Shown one piece after another: positions 10,191 to 19,537 of a DNA stretch of 64,000 nucleotides; position 1 is the first letter of the stretch; every line of letters begins with the position of its first letter. The translations under genes and the position numbers were made by a program. The notes beneath the pieces were generated by a model. That model was not told where the DNA came from, did not search any database, and saw nothing but the letters and a program-made list of their open reading frames with translations. This stretch comes from Paracoccaceae bacterium (GTDB lineage Bacteria > Pseudomonadota > Alphaproteobacteria > Rhodobacterales > Rhodobacteraceae), in contig JANQPC010000054.1 in NCBI GenBank assembly GCA_028285485.1, positions 62,001 through 126,000 of the forward strand. The letters run 5' to 3'.

Positions 10191-10541
10191 CTAAGCGCTT
10201 GCGGCGTTCTCCACATGCCATCCCCCGCCCGCATCGATATGGCGAACGGAACACTCGTCAATCAGATCCTGGTAGCCCGGCGGAAGGAACGAATCCTGCC
10301 AGCTTTTGCCAAACCGCGCCTGTACCGCTTCGAGATCCCGCCAAACGGATGTGAAGACGACATAGTCTTCATTCGTGCCAACGCCGCGGCCGAAGAAGAA
10401 GCCCAAGTTCCCCGGATATCCGCGCACAACCTCCGCCGAGGTAACCCCAAACTTCTCGATCAATGCCGCTGCGCAACCGGGCTTTGCCTGCACTTCAAAC
10501 ACCCGCAGGATGGGTCCGGAAGTTGCCGGTGTCTCATTCAT
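10191..10541 (-). CDS. antibiotic biosynthesis monooxygenase (ABM)-like small protein
   Basis: A 116-residue protein with the alpha+beta barrel pattern: an N-terminal strand ILRVFEVQAKPG, a helix, then GYPGNLGFFFGRG and a strand DYVVFTSVWRDLEAVQARFG. I chose the ATG before NETPATSG because upstream codons look non-coding. ABM-fold proteins are dimeric cofactor-less monooxygenases, heme-degrading enzymes or simple ligand binders, so no reaction is assigned. It faces the MFS gene and lies about 50 bases downstream of the DsbA-family isomerase, possibly in one transcript. Confidence 0.65.
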   Translation of the reverse strand: MNETPATSGPILRVFEVQAKPGCAAALIEKFGVTSAEVVRGYPGNLGFFFGRGVGTNEDYVVFTSVWRDLEAVQARFGKSWQDSFLPPGYQDLIDECSVRHIDAGGGWHVENAASA

Positions 10542-10590
10542 ATGCAGGCTCCCATCCTGCCAGTGTTGCTGCGCGCTGTGGCCGGCGCTT

Positions 10591-11196
10591 CTACTCGTGC
10601 CTACTCTGGGCGAATGCGATCGCATCCTCCAGCCGGTCGTCGCCCCAAAAAAGCTCGCCGCCCACCACCATACTGGGCGCGCCGAAGATGCCGCTGTTCC
10701 GCGCCCGATCGGTCGTGGCGCGGAGGGTCTCCTTGATCTCGGGGCTTCGCGCCCGTTCAAGCCACGGCCCGGGCGAAACACCGCAGGTTTCGAGCGCGCT
10801 GCGCAGGATCCGTTCATCCGAGATGTCTGCCCCCTGGCCAAATTGCGCTGCAAAGATCGAGCGCGCGAAGGCGCCGCACCAGGGCTGCTCCAAAACTGCC
10901 GTCATGATCCGCGCTGCTTTCAATCCATTCATCGGAAACATGCGCGGCCGGATGAAAGGCAGGCGATATGCTTCGCTGCGCCGCGCCATGTCCCGCCACA
11001 TGTACTCTCCCTTCACCGGGTCCAGAACGAAGGGGGATGTTTCCATGCCGCGATCCCGGAAGATCGGGCCGAGAAGAAAGGGCCGCCACACGAACTCCAC
11101 CTCGGCGGCGGTGAGCAGGGCCTCGGCGCGCGAAACCGTCAGATAGGAGTAGGTGCTTGCGAACTCGAACCAAATCTCGAGTTTCACGCGATCCAA
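10591..11196 (-). CDS. 2-hydroxychromene-2-carboxylate isomerase-like DsbA-family protein
   Basis: A 201-residue protein starting KLEIWFEFASTYSYL, the first strand and active-site loop of the glutathione-transferase kappa / 2-hydroxychromene-2-carboxylate (HCCA) isomerase family, where serine replaces the redox cysteines of DsbA. The C-terminal GIFGAPSMVVGGELFWGDDRL is the cis-proline and thioredoxin-fold end of that family. HCCA isomerases use glutathione in naphthalene-type degradation, but many homologues have other unknown roles. No aromatic-ring genes are adjacent, so the role here is open. Confidence 0.8.
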   Translation of the reverse strand: MDRVKLEIWFEFASTYSYLTVSRAEALLTAAEVEFVWRPFLLGPIFRDRGMETSPFVLDPVKGEYMWRDMARRSEAYRLPFIRPRMFPMNGLKAARIMTAVLEQPWCGAFARSIFAAQFGQGADISDERILRSALETCGVSPGPWLERARSPEIKETLRATTDRARNSGIFGAPSMVVGGELFWGDDRLEDAIAFAQSRHE

Positions 11197-11456
11197 CCCC
11201 TTCCGCAGCTATGGCGCACCAGCCGAACATCAGGCCCGATGCGCATGTCATTCTTCTCTGGCCGTTCGTAACAGGCGCCGTCCGCGAAATCGAGCGGAAC
11301 TGAGCTGCGCCTACCCTGCCGCCTCGCAACACACCCAGGGATGTCCGAACGCCGTCCTGCCGCCCGCGGCGGTGAAAGCCATGCGAACCCAGGATCCCAC
11401 GGCCAACGCGGCCGAGTTTCCGGGGCGCCTAATAGCTTTGATATCTGCGAAAACAG

Positions 11457-11532
11457 TGGTGAGCCGTGCAGGATTCGAACCTGCGACCCACTGATTAAAA
11501 GTCAGTTGCTCTACCAACTGAGCTAACGGCCC
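11457..11532 (-). tRNA. tRNA-Lys (anticodon TTT)
   Basis: Read on the minus strand, the 76 bases fold as a tRNA. The acceptor arms are GGGCCGT and ACGGCTC, the D-arm contains AGCTCAGTTGGTAGAGC, the anticodon stem is ACTGA/TCAGT with loop CTTTTAA (anticodon TTT), and the T-arm contains GGTTCGAATCC. The discriminator A and the CCA end are encoded. The gene stands alone between the HCCA isomerase-like gene and dapF. Confidence 0.97.
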
Positions 11533-11630
11533 ACTCGGGCGCCGTGCCTAACCGGGGGCCCCTTATGCGTCAAGGGTGAATCCCGGGCGCAGGGTTCCCA
11601 TGGCGCGCGCGCCCGGCTATATGCCGCGCC

Positions 11631-12467
11631 ATGCGCAATGGCCATCAGGATCAGGGCTTCCGCTTTCTGAAGATGCACGGGCTCGGCAACGATTTCGTTG
11701 TCTTCGATACCCGTGCGCGGGCGTTCGATATGACCCCCGCGCTGGCCCGGGCGCTGGGGGACAGGCATAGGGGCGTGGGCTTCGATCAGTTGGCGATCAT
11801 CGCCGATGATCCGGAGGCCGATCTGCAGCTAACCTTCTATAACGCCGATGGCTCCACAGCCGGGGCCTGCGGCAATGCCACCCGCTGCATCGCAGCGCGG
11901 GAGATGGAGATGACCGGGCAGGCGCAGCTTACGATCCGCACAGAGCGTGGGCTGCTGGAGGCCGAGGATGCCGGCGGCGGCCAGACGGCGGTGAATATGG
12001 GCAAACCCCTTCTGGGCTGGCGCGACATCCCGCTTGCAGAAGAGGCCGATACGCTCAGCTTGCCGCTCGATGGTGCGCCCGCGGCTACTGGCATGGGCAA
12101 TCCCCATTGCACATTCTTCGTGGAGGATGCCGAGGCGGAGGATCTTGCCGCCTATGGCGCGCGGTTCGAGGCGCATCCGCTCTTCCCGGAGCGCACGAAT
12201 GTGCAGATCGCCTCGCGCGTGGGTCCCGATCATCTGCGCGTGCGGGTGTGGGAACGGGGGGTGGGCGTGACGCTTGCCTCAGGCTCCTCCTCCTGCGCCG
12301 TGGGCGTGGCTGCGGCGCGGCGGGGGATTACCGGGCGCCAGGTGGCGATCGATCTCGATGGCGGGCGGATCGGGGTGGATTGGCGCGAGGATGGCGTGTG
12401 GATGACGGGGCCGACGGCCCATGTTTTCACCGGCACGCTTACGCCGGAATTCCTGGAGGCGCTCTGA
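11631..12467 (+). CDS. dapF: diaminopimelate epimerase
   Basis: A 278-residue protein matching DapF in length and motifs: [11 protein letters not shown] near residue 14, [16 protein letters not shown] with catalytic Cys80, and GMGNPHC. It converts LL- to meso-diaminopimelate for lysine and peptidoglycan synthesis. The second catalytic site, normally ACGSG or ACGTG, reads ASGSSSCA here, so Ser217 stands where the second catalytic cysteine is expected and Cys222 follows shortly after. The start may instead be the Met at residue 15. Its stop overlaps the ATG of mtaB (TGATG), so the two are translationally coupled. Confidence 0.92.
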   Translation: MRNGHQDQGFRFLKMHGLGNDFVVFDTRARAFDMTPALARALGDRHRGVGFDQLAIIADDPEADLQLTFYNADGSTAGACGNATRCIAAREMEMTGQAQLTIRTERGLLEAEDAGGGQTAVNMGKPLLGWRDIPLAEEADTLSLPLDGAPAATGMGNPHCTFFVEDAEAEDLAAYGARFEAHPLFPERTNVQIASRVGPDHLRVRVWERGVGVTLASGSSSCAVGVAAARRGITGRQVAIDLDGGRIGVDWREDGVWMTGPTAHVFTGTLTPEFLEAL

Positions 12468-13744
12468 TGGATCGGCGCGCACCCGTCTTCTCGAACCACG
12501 GCTGCCGATTGAACGCCTATGAAACCGAGGCGATGAGGGATCTCGCGGCCCGGGCCGGGCTTTCGGATGCCGTGATCATCAACACCTGCGCGGTGACGGC
12601 CGAGGCGGTGCGCAAGGCACGGCAGGATATCCGGCGGCTGCGGCGCGAGAACCCCAATGCGCGCCTGATCGTGACCGGTTGCGCGGCGCAGACGGAGCCT
12701 GAGCGCTTTGCCGCGATGGGCGAGGTCGATTACGTGATCGGTAATGTCGAGAAGATGCAACCTAGCACCTGGGCGCGCCTCGCACCGGATCTGGTTGGCG
12801 AGACCGAGCCGGTGATGGTGGACGATATCATGTCGGTCACCGAAACGGCGGGGCATCTGATCGATGGGTTCGGCACCCGGGCGCGCGCCTATGTGCAGGT
12901 GCAAAACGGCTGCGATCACCGCTGCACCTTCTGCATCATCCCCTTTGGCCGGGGCAATTCACGCTCCGTGCCCGCGGGCGTGGTGGTAGAGCAGATCCGC
13001 CGCCTTGTGGCGCGGGGCTATAACGAGGTGGTGCTCACCGGCGTGGATCTTACAAGCTGGGGCGCCGATCTGCCCGCCGCGCCGCGGCTGGGCGATCTGG
13101 TGCGCCGCATCCTCACCCTGGTGCCGGAGCTTCCGCGCCTGCGCATCAGCTCGATTGACAGTATCGAGGTGGATGACGCCCTGATGCAGGCCATCGCGGA
13201 AGAGCCGCGGCTGATGCCGCATCTGCATCTCAGCCTGCAGGCGGGCGATGATCTGATATTGAAGCGCATGAAGCGGCGGCATCTGAGCGGCGATGCGATC
13301 GCGTTCTGCCAAGAGGTGCGCCGCCTCCGCCCGGAGATGACCTTTGGCGCCGATATCATCGCGGGGTTTCCAACAGAGACGGAGGCGATGTTCGAAAACT
13401 CGCTGCGCCTCGTGGACACCTGCGATCTCACATGGCTGCATGTGTTCCCCTACTCACCCCGGCCCGGAACGCCCGCCGCGCGCATGCCGCAGGTGGCGGG
13501 CCCGGCGATCCGCGAACGCGCGGCGCGGCTGCGCGCAGCAGGGGAAAGGGCCGTTGCCCGTCATCTCGCGGCGCAGGTTGGCACCCTCCAGCCGGTTTTG
13601 ATGGAATCGCCGCGGCGGGGCCGCACGCCGCAGTTTGCGGAAGTTGATTTCGGCACCGATCAGCCGGTGGGCCGGATCATCCCCGCCCGCATCACCGGCC
13701 AGAACGGCCAGCGCCTTCAGGCAGACCCGGAGAGAACACCATGA
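12467..13744 (+). CDS. mtaB: tRNA N6-threonylcarbamoyladenosine methylthiotransferase
   Basis: This 425-residue radical SAM enzyme has the methylthiotransferase cluster cysteines Cys13, Cys41 and Cys72 and the radical SAM motif CDHRCTFC at 149-156. The sequence GRGNSRS after it is typical of MtaB/MiaB. MtaB adds a methylthio group to t6A37 of ANN-decoding tRNAs. The ATG inside the dapF stop gives the family N-terminus (SNHGCRLNAYET). The last codons overlap the following GST gene (ATGA). Confidence 0.93.
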   Translation: MDRRAPVFSNHGCRLNAYETEAMRDLAARAGLSDAVIINTCAVTAEAVRKARQDIRRLRRENPNARLIVTGCAAQTEPERFAAMGEVDYVIGNVEKMQPSTWARLAPDLVGETEPVMVDDIMSVTETAGHLIDGFGTRARAYVQVQNGCDHRCTFCIIPFGRGNSRSVPAGVVVEQIRRLVARGYNEVVLTGVDLTSWGADLPAAPRLGDLVRRILTLVPELPRLRISSIDSIEVDDALMQAIAEEPRLMPHLHLSLQAGDDLILKRMKRRHLSGDAIAFCQEVRRLRPEMTFGADIIAGFPTETEAMFENSLRLVDTCDLTWLHVFPYSPRPGTPAARMPQVAGPAIRERAARLRAAGERAVARHLAAQVGTLQPVLMESPRRGRTPQFAEVDFGTDQPVGRIIPARITGQNGQRLQADPERTP

Positions 13745-14352
13745 TGCGCCTTCACCACGCCGCCGCTTCGCCCTTTGTGCGCAAGGTCATGATCGTGCTG
13801 CATGAAACGGGGCAGTTGGGGGAGGTGGAGCTTGTGGCGGCCCATGCCTCGCCCATCGATGCAACGAATGCGCCGCTCAAGCACAACCCCCTTGGCAAGA
13901 TCCCGGCGCTGGAGCGCGAAGAGGGCCCTGCGCTTTACGATAGCCGGGTGATCACCCGTTACCTCGATGCCCGCGCCGATGGCGGGCTTTACCCGGCGGC
14001 ACCAGCGCTTTGGGATGTGCTGACGCTTGAGGCCACGGGCGACGGGATCATGGAAGCGGCGCTGCTGATCGTTTATGAAGGCCGGTTCCGCAGCCCCGAG
14101 GCGCAGCTTGCGCCCTGGGTCGATGGCCAGTGGGCCAAGATCACCAGCGCTTTGGAAATGATCGAGGCTAGTTGGATGGGCCATCTGGCGGGGCCGTTCG
14201 GGGCCGGTCAGATCGCAATTGCATCTGCGCTGGGCTATGTGGATTTCCGGCTGGGCGCGCGGGATTGGCGCTCCGGCGCACCGCAACTTGCCGCATGGTT
14301 TGCCGAGATATCGGAGCGCCCGTCGTTCAAAGCCACGGTTCCGGGCGATTAG
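13741..14352 (+). CDS. glutathione S-transferase family protein
   Basis: A 203-residue protein with the GST thioredoxin-like N-domain (ASPFVRKVMIVLHE, then NPLGKIPALE and YDSRVITRYLD) and a helical C-domain. The SPFVRKV segment marks the bacterial class where serine near residue 10 is the likely catalytic residue. It overlaps the mtaB stop by 4 bases and is the third gene of the dapF-mtaB-GST operon. Such proteins conjugate or reduce small electrophiles with glutathione; the substrate is unknown. Confidence 0.85.
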   Translation: MMRLHHAAASPFVRKVMIVLHETGQLGEVELVAAHASPIDATNAPLKHNPLGKIPALEREEGPALYDSRVITRYLDARADGGLYPAAPALWDVLTLEATGDGIMEAALLIVYEGRFRSPEAQLAPWVDGQWAKITSALEMIEASWMGHLAGPFGAGQIAIASALGYVDFRLGARDWRSGAPQLAAWFAEISERPSFKATVPGD

Positions 14353-14509
14353 GGGCAACGCGGCAAAACCGCCCCGGGGCAAATTGCTCACGTTTGCTGG
14401 CTGGACGACTCCTCCGCCGGAAGCTAGATAACCGCGCGACGCGGCGCCCAGCCCAGGGCGCCCGAGATGCTGTGACCAGCGCAATGGTCGGAAGGAACGG
14501 AGAATTTTC

Positions 14510-15073
14510 GTGTCCCACGTTGAAGAAGAAGAAGGCACCCGCCGCGATTTTCTCTACTACGCCACGGCAGGGGCCGGCGTGGTGGTGACGGGGGCCGCGG
14601 TTTGGCCGCTGATCAATCAGATGAACCCCTCGGCCGATGTGCAGGCCGCCTCCACCCTGCGGGTGGATGTTGGGGCGGTTGAACCCGGAACGCAGATCAC
14701 CGTGCTGTTCCTCGGCAAGCCGGTGTTCATTCGGCGCCGCACGGCGGAAGAGATCGAAGCCGCGCGCGACGTGGATATGGGCGAACTCATCGATCCGGTC
14801 GCGCGGAACAGCAACCTCAATGGCGAGCTTGACGCGGCAGATCAGAACCGCGCGCTGGATGAAGCCGGCGAATGGCTCGTCATGCAGGGTGTGTGCACCC
14901 ATCTCGGCTGCGTGCCGCTGGGCGATGGCGCGGGCGATTTCGGGGGCTGGTTCTGCCCCTGCCACGGGTCTCACTACGATACATCGGGCCGGATCCGTCG
15001 CGGCCCTGCGCCGGAGAACCTTCCGGTGCCAGTCGCTGAATTCGTCGACGAAACGACGATCCTGCTCGGTTAA
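14510..15073 (+). CDS. petA: ubiquinol-cytochrome c reductase Rieske iron-sulfur subunit
   Basis: A 187-residue protein with a Tat-type anchor ([14 protein letters not shown], residues 10-23, then a membrane segment) and the two Rieske boxes CTHLGC (Cys129, His131, Cys134) and CPCHGS (Cys149, Cys151, His152). It carries the 2Fe-2S cluster that takes the first electron from ubiquinol in complex III. The start is GTG with GGAAGGAACGGAG upstream. It is the first gene of petABC, with cytochrome b following after 11 bases. Confidence 0.97.
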   Translation: MSHVEEEEGTRRDFLYYATAGAGVVVTGAAVWPLINQMNPSADVQAASTLRVDVGAVEPGTQITVLFLGKPVFIRRRTAEEIEAARDVDMGELIDPVARNSNLNGELDAADQNRALDEAGEWLVMQGVCTHLGCVPLGDGAGDFGGWFCPCHGSHYDTSGRIRRGPAPENLPVPVAEFVDETTILLG

Positions 15074-15084
15074 GGGAGAAACGA

Positions 15085-16431
15085 ATGTCGGGAATTCCTC
15101 ACGATCATTACGAACCCCAGACGGGCGGAGAGAAGTGGCTCCACCGCCGTCTCCCGATCGTCGCGTTGATCTACGATACGATCATGATCCCCACGCCCAA
15201 GAACCTCAACTGGATGTGGATCTGGGGCATCGTGCTGACCTTCACGCTGGTCCTGATGATCGTCACCGGGATCATCCTGGTGATGCATTACACCCCGCAT
15301 GTGGATCATGCCTTCGCATCGGTTGAACACATCATGCGCAACGTGAATGGCGGCCACATGATCCGCTATATTCACCAGAACGGTGCCTCGCTGTTCTTCG
15401 TTGCGGTGTATCTGCACATCTTCCGCGGTCTCTACTACGGCTCCTACAAGGAACCGCGGGAGGTGACGTGGATCATCGGTATGCTGATCTACCTGCTGAT
15501 GATGGCCACGGCCTTCATGGGCTACGTGCTGCCCTGGGGCCAGATGTCTTTCTGGGGTGCCACCGTGATCACCGGCCTCTTCGGCGCGATCCCGTTCATT
15601 GGCGATACGCTTCTGGTCTGGCTGCAAGGTGGGCCGTCGATTGATAACGCCACGCTGAACCGCTTCTTCTCGCTGCACTACCTCTTGCCCTTCGTGATCC
15701 TGGGGCTGGTGATCGTGCATATCTGGGCGTTCCACACCACGGGGAACAACAACCCCACGGGCGTGGAAGTGCGCCGCACCTCGAAGGAAGAAGCCGAACG
15801 CGATACGCTGCCCTTCTGGCCGTATTTCGTGATCAAGGATCTCTTCGCGCTTGCGCTGATCCTGGCGGTGTTTTTCGCGGTGGTGGGCTTCATGCCGAAC
15901 TACCTGGGCCACCCCGATAACTACATCGAAGCCAATCCGCTGGTCACACCGGCGCATATCGTGCCCGAATGGTACTTCCTGCCCTTCTACGCGATCCTGC
16001 GCGCCTTCGACGATACGGTGTGGATCGTGCAGTTCGCCTCGCTGATCACCGGCGGCATCATCGATGCGAAGTTCTTCGGCGTGCTGGCGATGTTCGGCGC
16101 GATCGTGGTGATGGCGCTGGCGCCGTGGCTTGATACCTCTTCGGTGCGCTCCGGCCGCTACCGCCCGATGTTCAAGTGGTGGTTCTGGCTTCTATGCTTC
16201 ACCTTCATCGTGCTGATGTGGGTGGGCGCGCAGCCTGCGGAAGGGATCTATCCCTATATTGCGCTGATCGCCTCTACCTACTGGTTCGCCTACTTCCTCG
16301 TAATCCTTCCGCTGCTTGGCGTGATCGAAAAGCCGCTGCCGCAGCCGGAAACGATCGAGGATGATTTCAAGGCGGAATACGGCAAATCGGCTGATGCTGC
16401 TGGCGAAGCCAGCCCGGCACCGGCTGAGTAA
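15085..16431 (+). CDS. petB: cytochrome b subunit of the bc1 complex
   Basis: A 448-residue membrane protein with eight expected helices. It shows the heme-binding helix region HGLYY-like [14 protein letters not shown], the Qo-site helix [14 protein letters not shown] and the [13 protein letters not shown] segment containing the PEWY motif. It binds two b hemes and forms both quinone sites of complex III. The C-terminal tail after about residue 420 is hydrophilic, acidic and alanine-rich. It lies between petA and petC in the canonical order. Confidence 0.97.
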   Translation: MSGIPHDHYEPQTGGEKWLHRRLPIVALIYDTIMIPTPKNLNWMWIWGIVLTFTLVLMIVTGIILVMHYTPHVDHAFASVEHIMRNVNGGHMIRYIHQNGASLFFVAVYLHIFRGLYYGSYKEPREVTWIIGMLIYLLMMATAFMGYVLPWGQMSFWGATVITGLFGAIPFIGDTLLVWLQGGPSIDNATLNRFFSLHYLLPFVILGLVIVHIWAFHTTGNNNPTGVEVRRTSKEEAERDTLPFWPYFVIKDLFALALILAVFFAVVGFMPNYLGHPDNYIEANPLVTPAHIVPEWYFLPFYAILRAFDDTVWIVQFASLITGGIIDAKFFGVLAMFGAIVVMALAPWLDTSSVRSGRYRPMFKWWFWLLCFTFIVLMWVGAQPAEGIYPYIALIASTYWFAYFLVILPLLGVIEKPLPQPETIEDDFKAEYGKSADAAGEASPAPAE

Positions 16432-16443
16432 GGGGATCGTGCA

Positions 16444-17259
16444 ATGATCAAATATCTCGCACTCACCGCCGCGGTTGCGCTGGGCCTCGGTTCCGGCGTG
16501 GCGCTTGCCGCGGGCAAGGCCGGCAAGGTTGTCAACTACGACTTCTCCTTTGAAGGCCCCTTCGGCACCTATGATCAGATGCAGCTTCAGCGCGGGCTGC
16601 AGGTTTATACCGAGATCTGCTCGGCCTGCCACGGGCTGCAATACGTGCCGCTCCGCACGCTGGGCGATCCCGGAGGGCCCGGCCTGCCGGAAGATCAGGT
16701 GCGCGCCTATTCCGAGTTCTACGAAGTGTTCGACCCCACGCTGTTTGACGGCGAAGGGGATTTCCGGGCCGCAACGCCCAACGATCACTTCCCGGGTTCG
16801 CAAATGTCCACCGCGCCGGATCTCAGCCTGATGGCGAAAGCCCGCGCCGGGTTCCATGGGCCCTATGGCCTGGGCATCAACCAGTTCTTCCTGGGCATGG
16901 GCGGCGCGGAATACATCGCCTCGCTCCTCACCGGTTACACTGGCGAAGAGAAGGAAGAAGCCGGCGCGATCCTCTATGAGAACACCGCTTTCCCAGGGGG
17001 TTGGATCTCGATGGCGCCGCCGCTTTGGGGCGATGACGTGTTCTACGAGGATGGCACCGAGGCCACCCTTGAACAGGCCTCCAAGGACGTGTCCGCCTTC
17101 CTGATGTGGACGGCTGAGCCGAAGATGATGGCGCGCAAGCAGGCCGGGTTTACCGGCGTTCTGATGCTCGGCATCCTCGCGGCATTGCTCTACCTCACCA
17201 ACAAGCGCATATGGGCGCCGGTGAAGCGGGCGGCCAAACAGCAGCAGCCCGCCGAATAA
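16444..17259 (+). CDS. petC: cytochrome c1
   Basis: A 271-residue protein with a signal peptide (cleavage near LAAG, residue 23), a heme c motif CSACH at 59-63 and a C-terminal membrane anchor ([17 protein letters not shown]) followed by basic residues. Met in [11 protein letters not shown] is the likely distal-ligand region. It passes electrons from the Rieske protein to soluble cytochrome c. It ends the petABC operon, and a strong terminator follows 28 bases later. Confidence 0.96.
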   Translation: MIKYLALTAAVALGLGSGVALAAGKAGKVVNYDFSFEGPFGTYDQMQLQRGLQVYTEICSACHGLQYVPLRTLGDPGGPGLPEDQVRAYSEFYEVFDPTLFDGEGDFRAATPNDHFPGSQMSTAPDLSLMAKARAGFHGPYGLGINQFFLGMGGAEYIASLLTGYTGEEKEEAGAILYENTAFPGGWISMAPPLWGDDVFYEDGTEATLEQASKDVSAFLMWTAEPKMMARKQAGFTGVLMLGILAALLYLTNKRIWAPVKRAAKQQQPAE

Positions 17260-17287
17260 GCGCAGGCCATCGGAAGCACTTGGGAAG

Positions 17288-17314
17288 ACGCGCCCCCGCA
17301 CGGGGCGCGTTTTT
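17288..17314 (+). terminator. intrinsic terminator of petABC
   Basis: A perfect 9-bp GC stem (ACGCGCCCC / GGGGCGCGT) with a 5-base loop is followed by a run of Ts at 17310-17314. It directly follows petC. The minus-strand side has no T run, so it should act mainly on the pet transcript, although the convergent thiQ gene ends at the same place. Confidence 0.85.
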
Positions 17315-18009
17315 CAGTTTCGAAGATAGGCCGCCAGCGCAGGCGGCGGGTTGGCAAAGAGCGCCCGCGTGGCAGTCGGGCCCGCGGCGCGCCCGCCGTC
17401 TATGAACACCGTCTGATCGGCAAAGCGCAGCGCATCGTCGGGATCGTGGGTGACGAGGAGAACGAGCTTTCCCGCCGCTGCCAAGGTCGCTGACACAAGC
17501 TCCAGCATCTCGGAGCGGAGCGCGGGCCCCAACGCCGCGAAAGGTTCATCGAGCAGCACCACAGGCCGATCCTGAACCAGCACCCGCGCCAGCGCCACGC
17601 GGCTTTGCTCGCCCCCCGAAAGCGCTGCGGGTGCGCGGTGTTCCTTGCCCGCAAGCCCGACGCGGCGCAGAACGTCGGCAACTTTCGATCGTTCCTCTGC
17701 GCTGACCCGCCCGGCTGTGGAAAGGCCGAGGGCCACGTTCCGGAACGCATCGAGATGCGGGAACAGGTTGCCCTCCTGAAACAGAACCGAAAGCGGGCGG
17801 TCCCCCGGGGCATGGCCCGTCACATCCGCGCCGTCGATCAGGATGCGCCCCGCTTCGGGCGCGAGAAACCCCGCCGTGGCCAGAAGCAGCGTTGATTTAC
17901 CGGCACCCGAGGGCCCGATCACGGCGCAAAGCCCCGGCGCCTTGCAGGCGAAATCGGCGGTCACCCTATGGGCGCCGACCGTGACCTCAAGCCCCTCAAA
18001 CCGCAGCAT
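17314..18009 (-). CDS. thiQ: thiamine ABC transporter ATP-binding protein
   Basis: A 231-residue ABC ATPase with Walker A GPSGAGKST, signature LSGGEQSRVALARVL, Walker B VVLLDEPFAALGP and the switch histidine in VTHDPDDA. I chose the ATG before LRFEGLEV; the longer frame upstream overlaps thiP heavily. It powers thiamine or TPP uptake with ThiB and ThiP. It overlaps thiP by 14 bases at the end of the thiBPQ operon, which a TPP riboswitch controls. Confidence 0.92.
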   Translation of the reverse strand: MLRFEGLEVTVGAHRVTADFACKAPGLCAVIGPSGAGKSTLLLATAGFLAPEAGRILIDGADVTGHAPGDRPLSVLFQEGNLFPHLDAFRNVALGLSTAGRVSAEERSKVADVLRRVGLAGKEHRAPAALSGGEQSRVALARVLVQDRPVVLLDEPFAALGPALRSEMLELVSATLAAAGKLVLLVTHDPDDALRFADQTVFIDGGRAAGPTATRALFANPPPALAAYLRN

Positions 18010-19537
18010 CGGCGCGCCCCCCCCGATCGCAAAGCCAGAAGGCCGCCAATGCCAGGGCCAGCAGCAGAAGTGCGGCGCCCGCGGCATCCTCCATCCGGTA
18101 GGCAGCCATCAGGCGGTAGATCTGCAATGGCAGGGTGGCATTCTCGGCATCGGCAAAAAGCGCGATCACGCCCAGATCCCCCAGCGAAAACGCCGCCGCA
18201 ATGCCGGCGGCAAAGCCGATGGGGCGGCGAAGGCGCGGCAGGATCATCCAGCGCCACCGGGCCCAGCCGGTGAGCGCCAGTGCATCCGCCAGCCGCCCGT
18301 GGCGCGCCTCCACCTCTGCCAACGCCGGGGCAAGCGCCCGCAGCGCGAAGGGCAGGCTGAGCGCGGCATTCACGGCGATCGTAACCGGCAGAGCCAGCCG
18401 CGCGGGATCGGCCAGCGGGAAAAGAAGCAGGAAGAGCCCGGTGCCGATCACAAGCGGCGAGGCCGCGATGCCCAAGTATCCCACCGCCTCAAACCCCCGC
18501 GCCCGCCGCGCGCCATGGGCCAGGGCCAGCGCGGCAAGGATTGTGAGCGCTGCCGAAAGCACGGCCACGAAGCAGGATCGGGCGGCGGCGAGGTAGACGG
18601 ACTCCGGCAGCCCGATCAGGTTTGGCAGGCCCCGAAGCACGATGGCGCCGAGGGGCAGGATCAGGAACAGAGCGCCAAGCACGATCACAGTGCTGTCCTG
18701 CACGCGAAGGGCGGGCCGGGCGGCATCCCATCGCGTGACCGGGCGGTCAAGCCCCGCACCGAGCACGGCTTGCCGCGCCAGCGCAAGTGCAAGGGCTGCC
18801 GCCGCACCGGTGATCGCGAACTGGATCGTGGCGAGCACGGCAGCGCGGCCCAGATCGAATTCAAAGAGAAAGGCCTGATAGATCGCGAGCTCCACGGTGG
18901 TGGCGCGCGGGCCGCCGCCCAGGGTGAGGGCCACGGCAAAGCTCGTGGTGCAGATCAGGAAGATCAGCATCGCCGCCCCCGGCACCACCGCGCGCAGCAT
19001 CGGCCATTCCAGCTCGCGAAAGATATCCCGCGGGTCCAGGCCCAGGCTGGCGGCCAGCCGAAACCGCTCTGCCGGGATCTCGAGCCAACCATGAAGGATC
19101 AGCCTTGTGGCCAGCGGCAGGTTGAAGAACACATGCGCAAGCACCACGCCGGTAATCCCGTAGATCCCCGGCCAGCCGAAGCCCAGCGCCCCCGCACCCA
19201 GGCTGAGAAGCCCGCTTCGCCCATAGATCGCCAGAAGCCCCAGCACCGCCACGATCACCGGCACGATGAAGGGCGCGCCGAGCAGCGTGATCAGCAACCT
19301 GCGGCCCGGAAAGCGCCGCCGCGCCAGCGCGCGGGCAAGCGGGATCGCAAGGCCCACGCTGACGAGGGCCGAAAGCACGGCTTGCAGAAGCGTGAAGCGG
19401 ATTGCCGCGAGATCGCCCGCGCCAAGCGCAAACGCGCCGCCCGCCCGCCAGGCAACGACGGCAAGCGGCAGGAGCGTGAGCGCGGCAACAAACGCTGCCG
19501 CGCCCCAGGCCGCTATTGGCTGAGCGCGCCGAGCCAT
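17996..19537 (-). CDS. thiP: thiamine ABC transporter permease
   Basis: A 513-residue protein with two homologous halves of about six membrane segments each. Each half contains an EAA-like loop (first half ASLGLDPRDIFRELEWPML, second half ALALTGWARWRWMILPRL), as in two-domain iron/thiamine permeases. It forms the full channel of the ThiBPQ importer. Its start overlaps the end of thiB by 25 bases. The riboswitch upstream of thiB supports thiamine rather than iron as substrate. Confidence 0.92.
   Translation of the reverse strand: MARRAQPIAAWGAAAFVAALTLLPLAVVAWRAGGAFALGAGDLAAIRFTLLQAVLSALVSVGLAIPLARALARRRFPGRRLLITLLGAPFIVPVIVAVLGLLAIYGRSGLLSLGAGALGFGWPGIYGITGVVLAHVFFNLPLATRLILHGWLEIPAERFRLAASLGLDPRDIFRELEWPMLRAVVPGAAMLIFLICTTSFAVALTLGGGPRATTVELAIYQAFLFEFDLGRAAVLATIQFAITGAAAALALALARQAVLGAGLDRPVTRWDAARPALRVQDSTVIVLGALFLILPLGAIVLRGLPNLIGLPESVYLAAARSCFVAVLSAALTILAALALAHGARRARGFEAVGYLGIAASPLVIGTGLFLLLFPLADPARLALPVTIAVNAALSLPFALRALAPALAEVEARHGRLADALALTGWARWRWMILPRLRRPIGFAAGIAAAFSLGDLGVIALFADAENATLPLQIYRLMAAYRMEDAAGAALLLLALALAAFWLCDRGGRADAAV

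Noticed and set aside
11197-11456. Possible short protein downstream of tRNA-Lys
   Set aside because: The only frames run through the tRNA itself or have an Arg/Pro-rich chance composition with no ribosome site.
12107-12466. N-terminal extension of mtaB by 120 codons
   Set aside because: The extension lies wholly within dapF in another frame and lacks family similarity; the ATG in the TGATG overlap gives the correct MtaB start.
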